Assembly: GCF_016906535.1 (NCBI RefSeq)
Contig: NC_057374.1
Coordinates: forward strand, 2,099,076 to 2,163,075
Source: Rhizoctonia solani
Lineage: Eukaryota > Basidiomycota > Agaricomycetes > Cantharellales > Ceratobasidiaceae
Length of the DNA: 64,000 nt
Reading direction: 5' to 3'
The position numbers were made by a program, and so were the translations under genes. Below are positions 14,701-24,400 of the stretch, piece after piece (position 1 is the stretch's first letter; each line of letters starts with the position of its first letter). The notes under the pieces were generated by a model that was given only the letters and a program-made list of their open reading frames with translations, did not search any database and was not told the DNA's origin.

Positions 14701-17700
14701 ACTTGGAAGCCTTACAAAACAGTTGATTCTCCATTAGCCGTTTTAGGACCTCATGAACGTGCTGCGTGTGAGATGCGTCATCCTTTGAGTAGATCAGGAT
14801 GTCATCAAGGTAGATGATGACGCATACATCCAACAAATCCTTAAATAGATCGTTCATGAAATGTTGGAATGAGGCAGGGGCATTGGTCAGGCCGAAGGTC
14901 ATGACAAGGGATTCGTACAGGCCATACTTGGTCCGGAACGCAGTCTTCCATTCGTTGCCTTCTTTGACGCGGACGTTGTTGTAACCCCATCTTAGGTCCA
15001 GTTTGGTAAAGACCTTGGCACCACGGAGCTGGGCCATAAGATCGTCTGGACGGGGTAACGGGTATACATTCTTCTTTGTCCGGTTGTTAAGGCAGCGGTA
15101 GTCGACAACCAAGCGGCGGGAACCGTCCTTCTTTGGAACAAACATGACGGGGGAACTGATTGAAGATTTGCTTGGGCGGATTTTCCCTGCTTTCAACTCA
15201 TCCCTGAGCCAGTCTTTTAGTGTGGCAGACTCGGCATCTGTCATACTATAGAGGGGAGAATTGAGGGGGCCTTCTTCGGTAAGTTTGATCCCAATATTGT
15301 AATGCCTATGGGGGGGAAGCTTGTTGAATTCTTCTTCTCCAAATACCTTAGCGTATTGGTGGTATTTGGAGGGTACTCCTTTGAGGGGGTTCTGATCAGC
15401 TTCTTCCTCTTCGGCAATGGCCACATGTTCTGGCGGAGTGTGTGGGAAGGATAGAGTGCGCGTGTTCCAATCTATTTCCGGATTATGAGCATCTAACCAT
15501 TTCAAACCTAGGATGGCCGCATGGCTGCCAGTATTACAGATGAGGAAGGTCTCCGTCATCTTTTTGCCATCATAGGTGAAGGTGAGTACTGCCTTCTTCC
15601 AGATTTTTCCTGCCTGGGGGCTTGACCCATCAAGCATAGTAACGGTACGGGGAGTGGGGAGATCAATGAGCGGAAGGCGGAGTGATTCCGCGGTGCGAGG
15701 GTGTAAGAATGATGACGTGGCGCCTGAGTTGATCAGGACTTCTAATGTTTCCGCTGTTTTCTCTGGCCGTATTGGAATTGTGAAGAGAGGTGCAATTCTA
15801 TTGGTAGATGATATGTTACAAAATTCCAAACACAAGCCAGAGTCCTTGGGGTCCTTGCGCGCGGCAGCAGGTACCCTTACTCTTTTCCCAATTGGTACTC
15901 GGAGTCTTTGCCAATTTTGGCGGCTTCCTTGGCTTTCCCCTTGTCCTCTTTAGGGGTAGCCTTCCATCCAGTCCGGCATTCGGCAAATCTATGCCCGGGT
16001 TTGCCGCATTTGACACAGAGACCTTCTGCGCGGCGGCGGTTTTGTTCTTCCTCCAAAACGTAATTGGGATCGGAGGAGAGGGGACCGGTTTTGGTGGCCT
16101 GTTGGCCGGTACTCGCCCCCCGGTTGGGGGTGGAAGAGATTTTGCCAGACTTATTACCCTGATGCGGGTGGCTGGCGCGTTCCTCTTGGAGGGCGTTGTT
16201 GATGATGAGGGATGCGTCTTGCAATTCCCTCAGGGTGCGTGGTTGCCTTTCCCTAGTGGCAATCTGCTTCCGGACCTCCCAGTGAAGTCCTCGCGCAAAC
16301 TGGCCACGGAGTGCGGCGTCGTTCCAGTCGAGTTCCATTTGTAGCGTGCGGAACTTGGTGATGTATTCGGCACAAGTGCCGGTTTGTGTGAGGGAAGTGA
16401 TCTTCCGCTCCGCTGCTCTGGTTGCGTCAGGGTCGCCGAAGGCGGCCAGGAACTCGTTTTTAAATTCATCCACGGTCTGGATAAGTGCGCGATGGGACCC
16501 TAACTGGTCCAGGTGGGGATGGGCCCAGGCCCCAGCCGCTTCCTCCATGTTCATGAGGAGAAAGGAGAGGACCTCCAAGTCCGTTGGGAATTGCCTCTGG
16601 TTGAGGCGTACCCATGCCAACATTTGAGTTAGCCACTGTTTGGCCTCCAAGCCAATTTTGCCTTTGAAGGCATCTGGATGGTCCACTTTCACAGTGGAGG
16701 GGGCTGGAGGCAGTGCCGGGGCAGTGACAGGCGCTGGCGGAGGTCCTTTGGGGGCTGCTGGAGCCGGTCCTGAAGGGAAGGACGAGGAAGGATAGGGATT
16801 GAAGAGGGAAAGGGGGTCGCGCCTGGGGGCCCCTGTGGAGATGATGGGGGCTGGGGCCCCAAGGAATGGTTGAGCCTTGCCAATAGGCTCGGCTTTGGGC
16901 GCGGCCCTGGGAGTTTCCTCAACCGCGGGGGGTTTTGGTTCTTCTGGGGTGTGGGGACCCCGGGCGGATTGGAGCTGGGCAAGCCCATCCTTGACAACAT
17001 CGACCGTTTGTGAGATGTTCTCGACGTTGGTTTGAACCTCTTGACTAACTTCAGTTTGTTCCAAGAGGGTCCGCTCAATGCGGTTGACTTGGGATTGGAG
17101 CCCCCAGAGAAGGCGGATGACCCGCTCGAGTGAGACTTTGCCAAGCTCAGGGGAGGCTGGCGGAAGGAAGGGTCCCAGCTCTCCCTGATTGATAGGGGAG
17201 CGGGCTCGAGAGGGTGGCCGGGAGCGGGTTGCCATGGGATGTGTGGGGTAGGACCGGCCAGCGTGGGTGGATGCCCGGGAGGAAGAACGTGGGGGAGTGC
17301 GGGAAGTAATGTTGGAAAGTGTGGGGACTAGTGGTGCCTATATCAGGACTTATGAGCGCTTTATTGTATGTATACGCTAAACCCTTGCCTCAACCGTCCT
17401 AGCGTTGGACAGTTCTTACCCTGATCAACTGCCGTGGACGGGCGTGATGCGGGGCAGTGCTTCTGCAAGCGGGTGGATTGGCTGTCTAGGGTTGCTAACA
17501 AAAGGTGCGGCGACCAGTGGTATGCGGACGATTAGAACCCGTTAGCCTTATAGCAATTCGGTACTAGGTGGGGACGACGCTGGTTTGATTATTGACAGCA
17601 AAAGGCGATCCCGATCACCTGATTTCCCTTGTGCTAGTACTAGGGGCCTTCTCGTTGTTGAACTGAGTGGGTGTGCTGGTGGGCACGGTTTGCAACCGAC

Positions 17701-20700
17701 TTAAGGTCAATTATCTAGTGTCCTAGACGTCTGTAAGGACGTCGAGGGCGCGGGCGCTTGTGGCCGTGTGGAAGTACAGTAAGTACCGCGTAAGGCGGCG
17801 AGGTCTACCCTACAACGTCTAACTACTAACCTACGATGGCCAAGGCCGTATGGGCGATGGCAAACTACGTATATACAGTGGAGTCAACGCTTAAGGCGTT
17901 GTAATGCTACTTAGTGATCTGGCTGTAAGGCCTCGTACAAGTGAAGATGTGACAAGAGGTAATTGACCTGGGTGTTACCATGGTTGGTTGGCCTCCTTAT
18001 ATATTACAGGGCTATCTAATTACAAATACAACTATATGCAATACCGTATCAAATAAGAACCCCGATCCGCAGTCGGCCTTACTCATGCATACGTGTCACT
18101 GACGTGTCATAATGATGTCATCAGGTGGAGGTGGCTACGTATTGCTGAGATAAGCGCAGATGGGGACGTGGCTCGACGCTTAGCGTATGATATAAGCGCC
18201 AATGTCACGTGATTGAAAATGTTCTCCGATTGCCTTTGTTTAAATTCGAGAAATTGGGAATAAATTCCCTGGTATTGATTGTGTCTACGACAGAAAAACT
18301 CACCCGAGCAATGCGTCTGTAGCATTGATCAACTCTTGTTTTGCCTTTCGCCCCCGTTTACCCTTTGGCGCTGCCTGAGACTCAGCGGCTGCGCTGGGTC
18401 CGACCATCTCCTCATCCGCCCCCGCCAAGGTTGCGGTTGTTTGACCCTTCTTAGCTGGCTGTTCTTTTTGAGTGTTCACGCCCTTGCGCTTGGCCTGGGC
18501 GGCGGTAGGCTTGTCAGGTGGAGTCTTGCGCTTCTTCCCTGCATCAACTGATTTGTTGTAGGTGATAGCAGGGGGAGAAGGCACTGGTAAGGCGCTGGGC
18601 TGAGCTCTCTTCTGGCCGGGCTTAAGCACCGGGGTGTCCTTGTCGCTGTTGGGTCCAGTGCAATGTTTGCGGGTCCTGGCTTCAGGGCTGTCCAAACCAA
18701 GACGTGGGACCACAGCTGGAGTCAGGGTACTGGGTGCAAGAGGTGATGGATATTCCTGCGTAGCTTCTTCCTCTGCGCTTGCGGGTTCTTCAACTTTGGC
18801 AGGACAAGGGGGTGTACTGGAGACAAGCGTCAAGCTGACAGGTGGATAAATTTCCTGCTATGTATGAGTATAAAAATTGATAATCTATCTCATTTGACGT
18901 ACCTGTATGTGTTTATTTCCTTGCAATTTGGCCGGGGCTGGGTTGGATTTGCTGTCATCCTTGACAAGTTGTTTCTGCGCCTTGCTCTGCAATTGTTCCT
19001 AATGAGCAAGGTGAGAATTCAAATTAGAACACGTACCTTTTGGGCCTCCTTAGCTTTCTGCTTTGTCACCGGACGTTCAAGGTCTGGAGCTGGTTCCCCA
19101 TTGTCGCCAAGATCTTTGGCTACCTGGCGCACCCGCTTGCAAGCCTGTTGTTGTATTGTACACAAAACCATATGAATATAAGCATACTACTTACCACTCC
19201 CTTCCCCTTTGACTTTGAGCACAAAGGCTTGGGGTCATTGATGCTCTTGTCCTCAGAGCTTTCAACTGGTTGGGTGCAAGCCTTCTTGTGGGCGTGGTTT
19301 GGCACCTAGATCTTGGGTTAGGCAATGCAACAATCAAACTTGGGACGTACCGCTAGTGCATTCTCAACCCTTTGTTTTGTGCCAAGGGGTTTGACAACTG
19401 GAGTTGGCTTGTCATCAGACTCTTCATTGGAAGTGGCCTTGGGAGCACGTTTTGAGGTCTGACGGGTCCTACATCAAATTAAGCTTTGCAGGGAGGGATA
19501 TTACTAACCTTATTCTTGGTTGTCTGCCCCAATGACAATGGCCTAGCGTTGCTTGCCTCCTCTTCAGAATCATCCATGCAGGTAGGCTGGTGTGGTGCTG
19601 GTTCAATGTATTGTAGTACGCGCGTGACCAAAGATTCTCACCCTGGGTCTGGGTCTGGTTGGATTGGCAATGGGGGCGGGATCACTGTCATCAGACTGAT
19701 CCTCAGGAACAGTTGAGTGGTGGGGCTGGTTCTGAACACAATTGTTAATTCAATTAGATTGCGGCACAAGATTACACGTGCCTTTGAAGATCCCTTGTTG
19801 GTTTGATAGGTGGGGCTAGATGGATTGGGCTCCAATTGCTAGATCATGTCATACTATGAGATTGGACAAATTGTGGAGGCAACTTACTGTTTTTCCTTTG
19901 CCCTTTGTCTTAGTTGTACCAGCATTCCCAACTCTCTTTGCCTGAGGATTGTCCTAATCAATATCAACAATAGACATTTAATTAAAAATACTTACTTTGC
20001 GTTGTGCCTTGAGTTTGTTGCACCAGGCAACTTGTCCGCCAGCCTTTTTGATTTGCACTTGATGGTTGCATTGATGTGTAAGTGTGCGGATTGTCAACTC
20101 CTTCACTGCCCAGTTGTCATGGTACCACCGCATAATTGGGTATGCCTTGTAAACCTAGACAAATGGACAAATTAGATTTCAAATATTGGGAAGTGAATTG
20201 CGCACTCACCTGGGTGTTGATGGATCCTTGCTGTTCATTGGTGAGCTTAATGTAGGTGCACCCTGGGATGCTGCAAGACACATGCTGCACAACAGTGCAG
20301 ACATGGTTCTTGGTCAAGTGTGGGTTATGCAAGCATAACAAGACAATGAAGACAACATACCTGGATCCCTTTAAAAAGGGCTTTATTCCCAGGTCCATCC
20401 ATTTCCATGAGAGCGTTGAGCCCTTTCAGGCTGCCTTCTGGGCAATCAAGCATCTTGTATCTTTTGTATTTGCCTGCCTTGTTAGCAACATAGATATATT
20501 TTCCGCATCCTGACTTGTAAGGTCAAACTAGTTTGGATGCATGTGAATGTATGTGCGTAAAAAAGGCAAGTTACATATGATTGGTTGCATCTGCAATCCA
20601 GTTACCCCTGTGGCTGCAGCCACAACCGCCGTTATCACGTCCACCAGCCTTGTTGTTGTTGTTGTTGTCATTGTTGTTGTCCGCATTGTTGTTGTCTGCA

Positions 20701-20933
20701 TTGTTGTTGTTTGCATTGTTGTTGTTTGCATTGTCATTGTTTGCATTGTTGTTGTTGTCTGCGTTGTGATAGCAGGGTCCTTTGCGGGGGGCAGCAGAAG
20801 CAAGCATGGATGCCTTGGCGTATAAATACGCCATGGTGTTCTCACGCTGCGCAACCCTTTCTGCATTCAACAGAACAGGTTTTGGTGGTTTGGACGGTTT
20901 GGTGGCGGGCTGTGATTTTGAGGGTTTTGCCAT
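11763..20933 (-). CDS. CACTA accessory gene, unknown function, split by a Gypsy element in an intron
   Basis: An intron-rich gene divergent from tnp2, start ATG at 20933-20931. The N-terminus is Lys/Pro-rich (MAKPSKSQPATKPSKPPK) followed by a long Asn repeat from imperfect GTT/ATT triplets (about 20660-20760). Exon-like segments follow at about 20350-20514, 20215-20310, 19990-20155 (with cysteines and WCNKLKAQRK) and down to 18833-18304, a Lys/Ala/Pro-rich stretch ending in TTG CTC GG before a GTGAGT donor. The matching acceptor is at 11828-11827, across the Gypsy element, and adds about 20 basic residues ending at TGA 11765-11763. Without the insert that intron would be about 54 nt. No known domain is recognised; a DNA-binding (TnpA-like) partner of the transposase is plausible from position and charge. 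Internal exon borders, and whether all exons are intact, are uncertain. Confidence 0.5.
11880..12453 (-). repeat. 3' LTR of Gypsy copy 1
   Basis: 574 bp, read on the minus strand. Pol's last codons and stop run a few bases into it. It abuts GAAAA (11875-11879), the left copy of the target duplication. Confidence 0.95.
12446..15835 (-). CDS. pol: Pol polyprotein of Gypsy copy 1 (PR-RT-RH-IN-chromodomain), protease Asp lost
   Basis: 1129 codons counted from the first listed codon; the frame is open further upstream to the gag/pol overlap, so the product is probably made as a Gag-Pol fusion by -1 frameshifting at 15889-15883. Domains: aspartic protease motif near residue 36, reading NSGATS instead of DSGATS; reverse transcriptase with VDYRCLN, LRWGYNN and intact YLDD at 342-345; RNase H with FLETDASG and FTDHRNLEYW; integrase zinc finger (H-H-C-C) and catalytic core with SYDMIVDLP, VSDRG and QTERVN, so all three acidic residues are present; and a C-terminal chromodomain (WKGYGSKENTWEP, about 1050-1100). 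The D-to-N change fits a G-to-A transition at a CpG (ATCGAC to ATCAAC). The copy would need protease in trans to be active. Confidence 0.95.
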   Translation of the reverse strand: MCLEFCNISSTNRIAPLFTIPIRPEKTAETLEVLINSGATSSFLHPRTAESLRLPLIDLPTPRTVTMLDGSSPQAGKIWKKAVLTFTYDGKKMTETFLICNTGSHAAILGLKWLDAHNPEIDWNTRTLSFPHTPPEHVAIAEEEEADQNPLKGVPSKYHQYAKVFGEEEFNKLPPHRHYNIGIKLTEEGPLNSPLYSMTDAESATLKDWLRDELKAGKIRPSKSSISSPVMFVPKKDGSRRLVVDYRCLNNRTKKNVYPLPRPDDLMAQLRGAKVFTKLDLRWGYNNVRVKEGNEWKTAFRTKYGLYESLVMTFGLTNAPASFQHFMNDLFKDLLDVCVIIYLDDILIYSKDDASHTQHVHEVLKRLMENQLFCKASKCTFHVTSVEYLGIIVSDKGFSLDKLKIQAVQEWPVPTKVKEVQSFLGFANFLRCFVANFSHMARPLHNLVKKDTPWKWDTKEQEAFQGLKDAITNAPVLRHADPTKPYFLETDASGAALGSILSQRQEDGRLHPLGFLSESFKGAKQNYDTHDKELLAIIRSFEYWRIFLEGTAHPITVFTDHRNLEYWKESRTFNRRHARWHLLLAGYNFQIVYRPGKQSGKPDALSRRSDHADIPPANQTMLPDPVFANVALVTPKKELQRQIEASLDQDESLEEILQFLQNKSKAPPSIKQAFRDYEMEAGLLFYQGRIVVPDVGTLRTDLLRIFHDSPLAGHPGRQRTLELVSRNYYWPGIRADTYWHVDSCETCQRIRKPKYASIPPQPLELPVKPWQHVSYDMIVDLPKDGSNDSILVIVDSFTKYGIFVKCSKKLKAPELAELFLEHVWKRHGMPEKTVSDRGRVFNNKFLRALYKRLGIDPHFSLAYHPQSNGQTERVNPSIEHFLRAYSGVNQRDWTKWLPMAEFVYNNAVHSSTGKTPFKALYGWEPTLTPSNVPTDVPEADDLAQTMEAQWKEVESALRQSKQRMTAGEDGSPIEFEIGEEAWLDAKNVNLKTLSSKLTEQRLGPFKVIEKISDWAYRLELPPTMRIHNVFYVGLLSKVKRDKKRAFKNRPPPVTVDGEEEYEVEGITNAEERNGKWFFRVKWKGYGSKENTWEPRENLKNAEKILEKYEKDMRKKALGAAKALRGGAVS
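15877..17235 (-). CDS. gag: Gag of Gypsy copy 1
   Basis: 452 aa, open. The N-terminal third is Pro-rich with a predicted coiled coil (ELGKVSLERVIRLLWGLQSQ region); the middle is the capsid (retrotrans_gag) region with AKQWLTQMLAW and FAAFGDPDA-like blocks; the C-terminus carries a CCHC zinc knuckle (CVKCGKPGHRFAEC, about residues 407-420). Pol lies in the -1 frame and overlaps the gag end. The last gag codons before TAA contain a G GGA AAA heptamer, also present in copy 2. Confidence 0.95.
   Translation of the reverse strand: MATRSRPPSRARSPINQGELGPFLPPASPELGKVSLERVIRLLWGLQSQVNRIERTLLEQTEVSQEVQTNVENISQTVDVVKDGLAQLQSARGPHTPEEPKPPAVEETPRAAPKAEPIGKAQPFLGAPAPIISTGAPRRDPLSLFNPYPSSSFPSGPAPAAPKGPPPAPVTAPALPPAPSTVKVDHPDAFKGKIGLEAKQWLTQMLAWVRLNQRQFPTDLEVLSFLLMNMEEAAGAWAHPHLDQLGSHRALIQTVDEFKNEFLAAFGDPDATRAAERKITSLTQTGTCAEYITKFRTLQMELDWNDAALRGQFARGLHWEVRKQIATRERQPRTLRELQDASLIINNALQEERASHPHQGNKSGKISSTPNRGASTGQQATKTGPLSSDPNYVLEEEQNRRRAEGLCVKCGKPGHRFAECRTGWKATPKEDKGKAKEAAKIGKDSEYQLGKE
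15883..15889 (-). other. Candidate -1 ribosomal frameshift site G GGA AAA, Gypsy copy 1
   Basis: Read in the gag frame the heptamer is G GGA AAA, matching the X XXY YYZ slippery rule, two codons before the gag stop. Slipping by -1 enters the pol frame, which is open from here. The same heptamer occupies the same place in copy 2. Function is inferred. Confidence 0.7.
17704..17714 (-). promoter_or_regulatory. Candidate self-priming site of Gypsy copy 1
   Basis: Just inside the 5' LTR (minus strand) lies ATAATTGACCT, complementary over about 10 bases to the LTR stretch at 17957-17969. That stretch lies about 34 nt downstream of a TATATAAGG box and so would be at the transcript's 5' end. No tRNA-like TGG primer site adjoins the LTR. 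See copy 2 for the better preserved case. Confidence 0.5.
17719..18292 (-). repeat. 5' LTR of Gypsy copy 1
   Basis: 574 bp; contains the TATATAAGG box (plus-strand CCTTATATA near 17993-18001) that would drive minus-strand transcription. It is followed by GAAAA (18293-18297), the right copy of the target duplication. It sits directly next to the GTGAGT splice donor of the CACTA accessory gene. Confidence 0.95.
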
Positions 20934-21455
20934 GGTATCTATAATATATGAGCAATAGAATAGCAATATAATGAATAGAAAAGAATAATACCTTGAGTTA
21001 GTAGTTAAACTAGCAAATTTGGGGGAATGCGCAAAAATAAATCAAAAATTGAAATTTCTCCCCACACTTGCGCTTACCTCTTTATACCCAGGAGGCAAGT
21101 TGAATAAGTCTACCAGATGAAATATATCAGCTAACTGGGTCAAATATGACAGAATAATACAGGAAATACGCACCCGCAAGTTGGGTAAATAAATTCGAAG
21201 ATTTTTGTTTTTTTTTGCGCAAGTTCCAGTCTCTTCCCTAGCATCTGTAGACATGTTAGCTATCAATAATATTCAAAATGCATGGTTGGAAACTTACCTG
21301 ATGCCAAGGGAGGCAGAGGAGACAAGTATGGGCATGGGTGTGATCAAAATGAAAGTGCGCCATATTTTGCATGGCACGTGGTTGAAGAGTTTGGCGCTTA
21401 GAGTTTCACGGCTTTTGTCCTACTTGTGTCTCAGACCCTGCATGAAATTTGCTAA

Positions 21456-24400
21456 ATGGCTGGCAAAAAGAAAATGCAATGTAGATGTGGGTGCCATGGT
21501 ATATTTACTGAGCGTGTGTGCAGGGCACATATGAGGCAAGCAATGTTCAAAACACCAGCATGGAGGGGTTCAAATGATTGGTATGTTCTTATGTATTGGA
21601 GTGCTTAAATGCTAATATCTCTCAAGAAAACTTTGCAAGATGATACGCCAAACATTGATACAGGCAGCTATCTTGCAACAAAATTCCCAGAATTTGCAGT
21701 GCTTGAATCCCCCCAAACCTATCCCTGGTACTCCCCCTTTTGCTTGTAATGAAGCCCCAGACAACCTAGACAACCTATTTGCTGAAGATATACCACCTAC
21801 CAAGCCCAATATGTGGCAAGAAATCCTGCACAATTGCATTTATTATGACTCCAACCGTGAAGTTGTTTTACCAGATGATGGGACTGGCACTCAAACTGGG
21901 ACCAATCAGTTGGAAGAACTGGATGATATCAGTCTTATAACATTATTGGATTGCCTTGGTAACCTTGACATGTCAACTTATGGCCTCTTGGGAGAGGAGA
22001 TTATAGATGCCAAGAATATTATTGAGTTGGTTGTAGAAGGTATGTGCCCAATTATCATCTATTCATCCATTGCTCATACTATGTTATCTAGCTCATACTT
22101 TCCTCAAAGATGAAGACTTTGACAAACTCTCTTCATTTGATCTTTATGTTAGATACAAACCATCCAAAGCACTTTTTGCCAAATTAATTAAACGTTACCA
22201 ACCTATCAATAGCCCCAAGGGAACACAAATTCCTTCTATCAAACGCCTGCGTACCCATGCTCAAGACCTATTGGGACTAGCTGCCAGCCAACATCATTGT
22301 TGTGTCAACTCCTGTGTTGCGTTCATAGGTTACTTGGACCATTTGCAGGCTTGCCCAGTCTGTCACAAGTTGCACTTTGACTTGGCTGGGAAACCAAGGA
22401 ATCATTTCATGTCTATCCCCCTCATTCCTCAACTGCATGCTCTGTTTACTTGTCCAATTACTGCCAAGAAGATGCACTATTGAGACAAGTATATCAACAA
22501 CAATGGAACTATAGCCAATATCTTCAATTTGCTTTGGTACCTCAAACTATGCAACCTCTTTGTCACAATCAATGGCAAAACAATGCCATATAAATACTTT
22601 CAAGATGCGCATGAGATTGCACTAGGAATAGCTATGGATGGAACTTGTCCCTTCAAGCATTGCAACAATACCTGCTGGCCAATTCTCATCATCAACTATA
22701 ACCTACCACCCAACAAACGCACTCTCATCAAAAATATGATCTGCATTGGCGTTATACCAGGTCCAAAATGCCCTTCCAACATCAATTTGTTTCTCCAGCC
22801 CCTGATTGACAAGCTTTGTGATCTAGCGCATGGAGTGGCAGCTGTTGACGTCAATCAGCATCAACTGTTTGCTCTTTGCGCACATCTATTGATAATCTTT
22901 GGCAACATTCCTGCCCTTACAAAGATTCTCAAATTTGTCAGACACAATGGCTGCTTACCCTGCCAATTCTGCTTGATGCCAACTGTACCTGGACCCACAT
23001 TGGGTGGTGGATCCCATTGCTATTGTCCGCTTCACCAGCCCAATGGTTTTCAAATGGATCCTCTCAACCTCCTGTTGCGCAAACACAATCAATGTACTGC
23101 TACTGGGCTCAAAGTGCTTAAGGCCAAAAACACGGCAGAGCAAAAACAACTTGCAACTGAATCTGGCATCAAAGGCGTTACATTATTTGCTTGCGTCCCC
23201 TCTGTGTCAATCCTGTGCTCATTTCCTGTTGATCTCATGCATATGGTCTGGCAAAATCTGATCCCGCAACTTATTGAGCTTTGGACTGGTGATTTTAACA
23301 ATCTGGATGCTGGTCTCAAAGACTATCATTTGAGGCTTAATGCGTGGAACGCTTTCTGTGATGCTTGTGTCCCATCAAAATGTACTATGCCTGGTTCCTT
23401 TGGCTGCCCCATCCCCAACCTGCGCAAGCTGTCACATTTCATTGCAGAGTCCTGGAACATACTCACAACACAAATGGCTCCTTTGCTTCTGTATAAGCAG
23501 TTCTCTGACAAACGGTATTACCGGCATTTTGTTTGACTTGTCAGACTTCTATGGCTTGTTGTCTCATTTGACCTACCATGTGACAAAATTCAAGAAATAC
23601 GCCAAGGGCTTGCCAAATGGGTTGAAGAGTACAAACAGTGGGTATCTTATGGTTTAACTTGTCCATTTATTGACGTAAATTAATACCAGAATATATTATC
23701 AGTTCAACAAGAATTGACTGCAGACCTGTCCAGTCAACGTTCATTACCTCCTCCATGTTGCCAATTCCATTGAGTACATGGTGTCCTGGACACAGTCACA
23801 TGACCAGTACAAGTGGTTGCATGCTGGCCCAAGCCCAAATTTGGGGGGTAGCAGGTGTAATCATGGGTTGTCAGCAGAGGAATAATAGGGCTCTATGGCT
23901 TAGTGGTCAAGCTGGTTCAATTCTGGCTAGTTCTATTTTCCTCTGTTTATGACACATGGGTCCAATATGGTGCTATTGGGCTTTTCCAATGGAGCAATTC
24001 TGCAGCTTTGTTGTTAACTTGGTCAAAAGCCAACAATATCCATATGCCAACTGTCACAACTCAGCTTGGACCTATGGTACAAGAGGGGCTTAAAGTCCGT
24101 GGCCCTATCACCAATGGACTATGAAGACAAGAGGGGCAATGAAGGCCCAAGGGGTATGGTTAGGGTAGAGGGCAACAAGGGCCTGGTTAATGATGCTTAA
24201 GTAAGGTGCACTATGCTCAACAAGGGAGCAGGGCAATGGGTAGGTAAGAGTGAGGATGAATTGACAAAGAGGTCAAGTCTTGCTTTTCTAGCAGCAACTT
24301 GACCTGGTTTATATACAAGAGAAAAGCCACATCAAAAACAACAGTACAAAATAGTGAGTCATTTACAATTTCACATCATATGTCAAATATGTCACATGAT

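Larger units (their letters stand above)
11880..18292 (-). mobile_element. Gypsy chromovirus copy 1 (full-length LTR retrotransposon)
   Basis: Two 574-bp LTRs (11880-12453 and 17719-18292) flank gag and pol on the minus strand. The host site is duplicated: GAAAA at 11875-11879 and at 18293-18297. LTR ends are TGTC…GACA. By hand comparison the LTRs differ at 12 positions, all transitions and all but one at a CpG. Domain order is Gag - protease - reverse transcriptase - RNase H - integrase - chromodomain, which places it in the chromoviruses (Metaviridae). The polypurine tract AGAGGGGGGGCAG adjoins the 3' LTR. Pol is an open frame, but the protease active-site Asp is replaced by Asn. The element lies in an intron of the CACTA accessory gene, in the same transcriptional direction as that gene. 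Confidence 0.96.

Noticed and set aside
20547..20944. Plus-strand frames rich in Val, Leu or Cys
   Set aside because: They are antisense readings of the poly-Asn triplet tract of the minus-strand CACTA gene.
23886..23945. tRNA gene suggested by TGGCTTAGTGG and GGTTCAATTC
   Set aside because: The A- and B-box-like motifs are only about 20 bases apart and no cloverleaf stems can be drawn; it lies inside the SINE-like insert.
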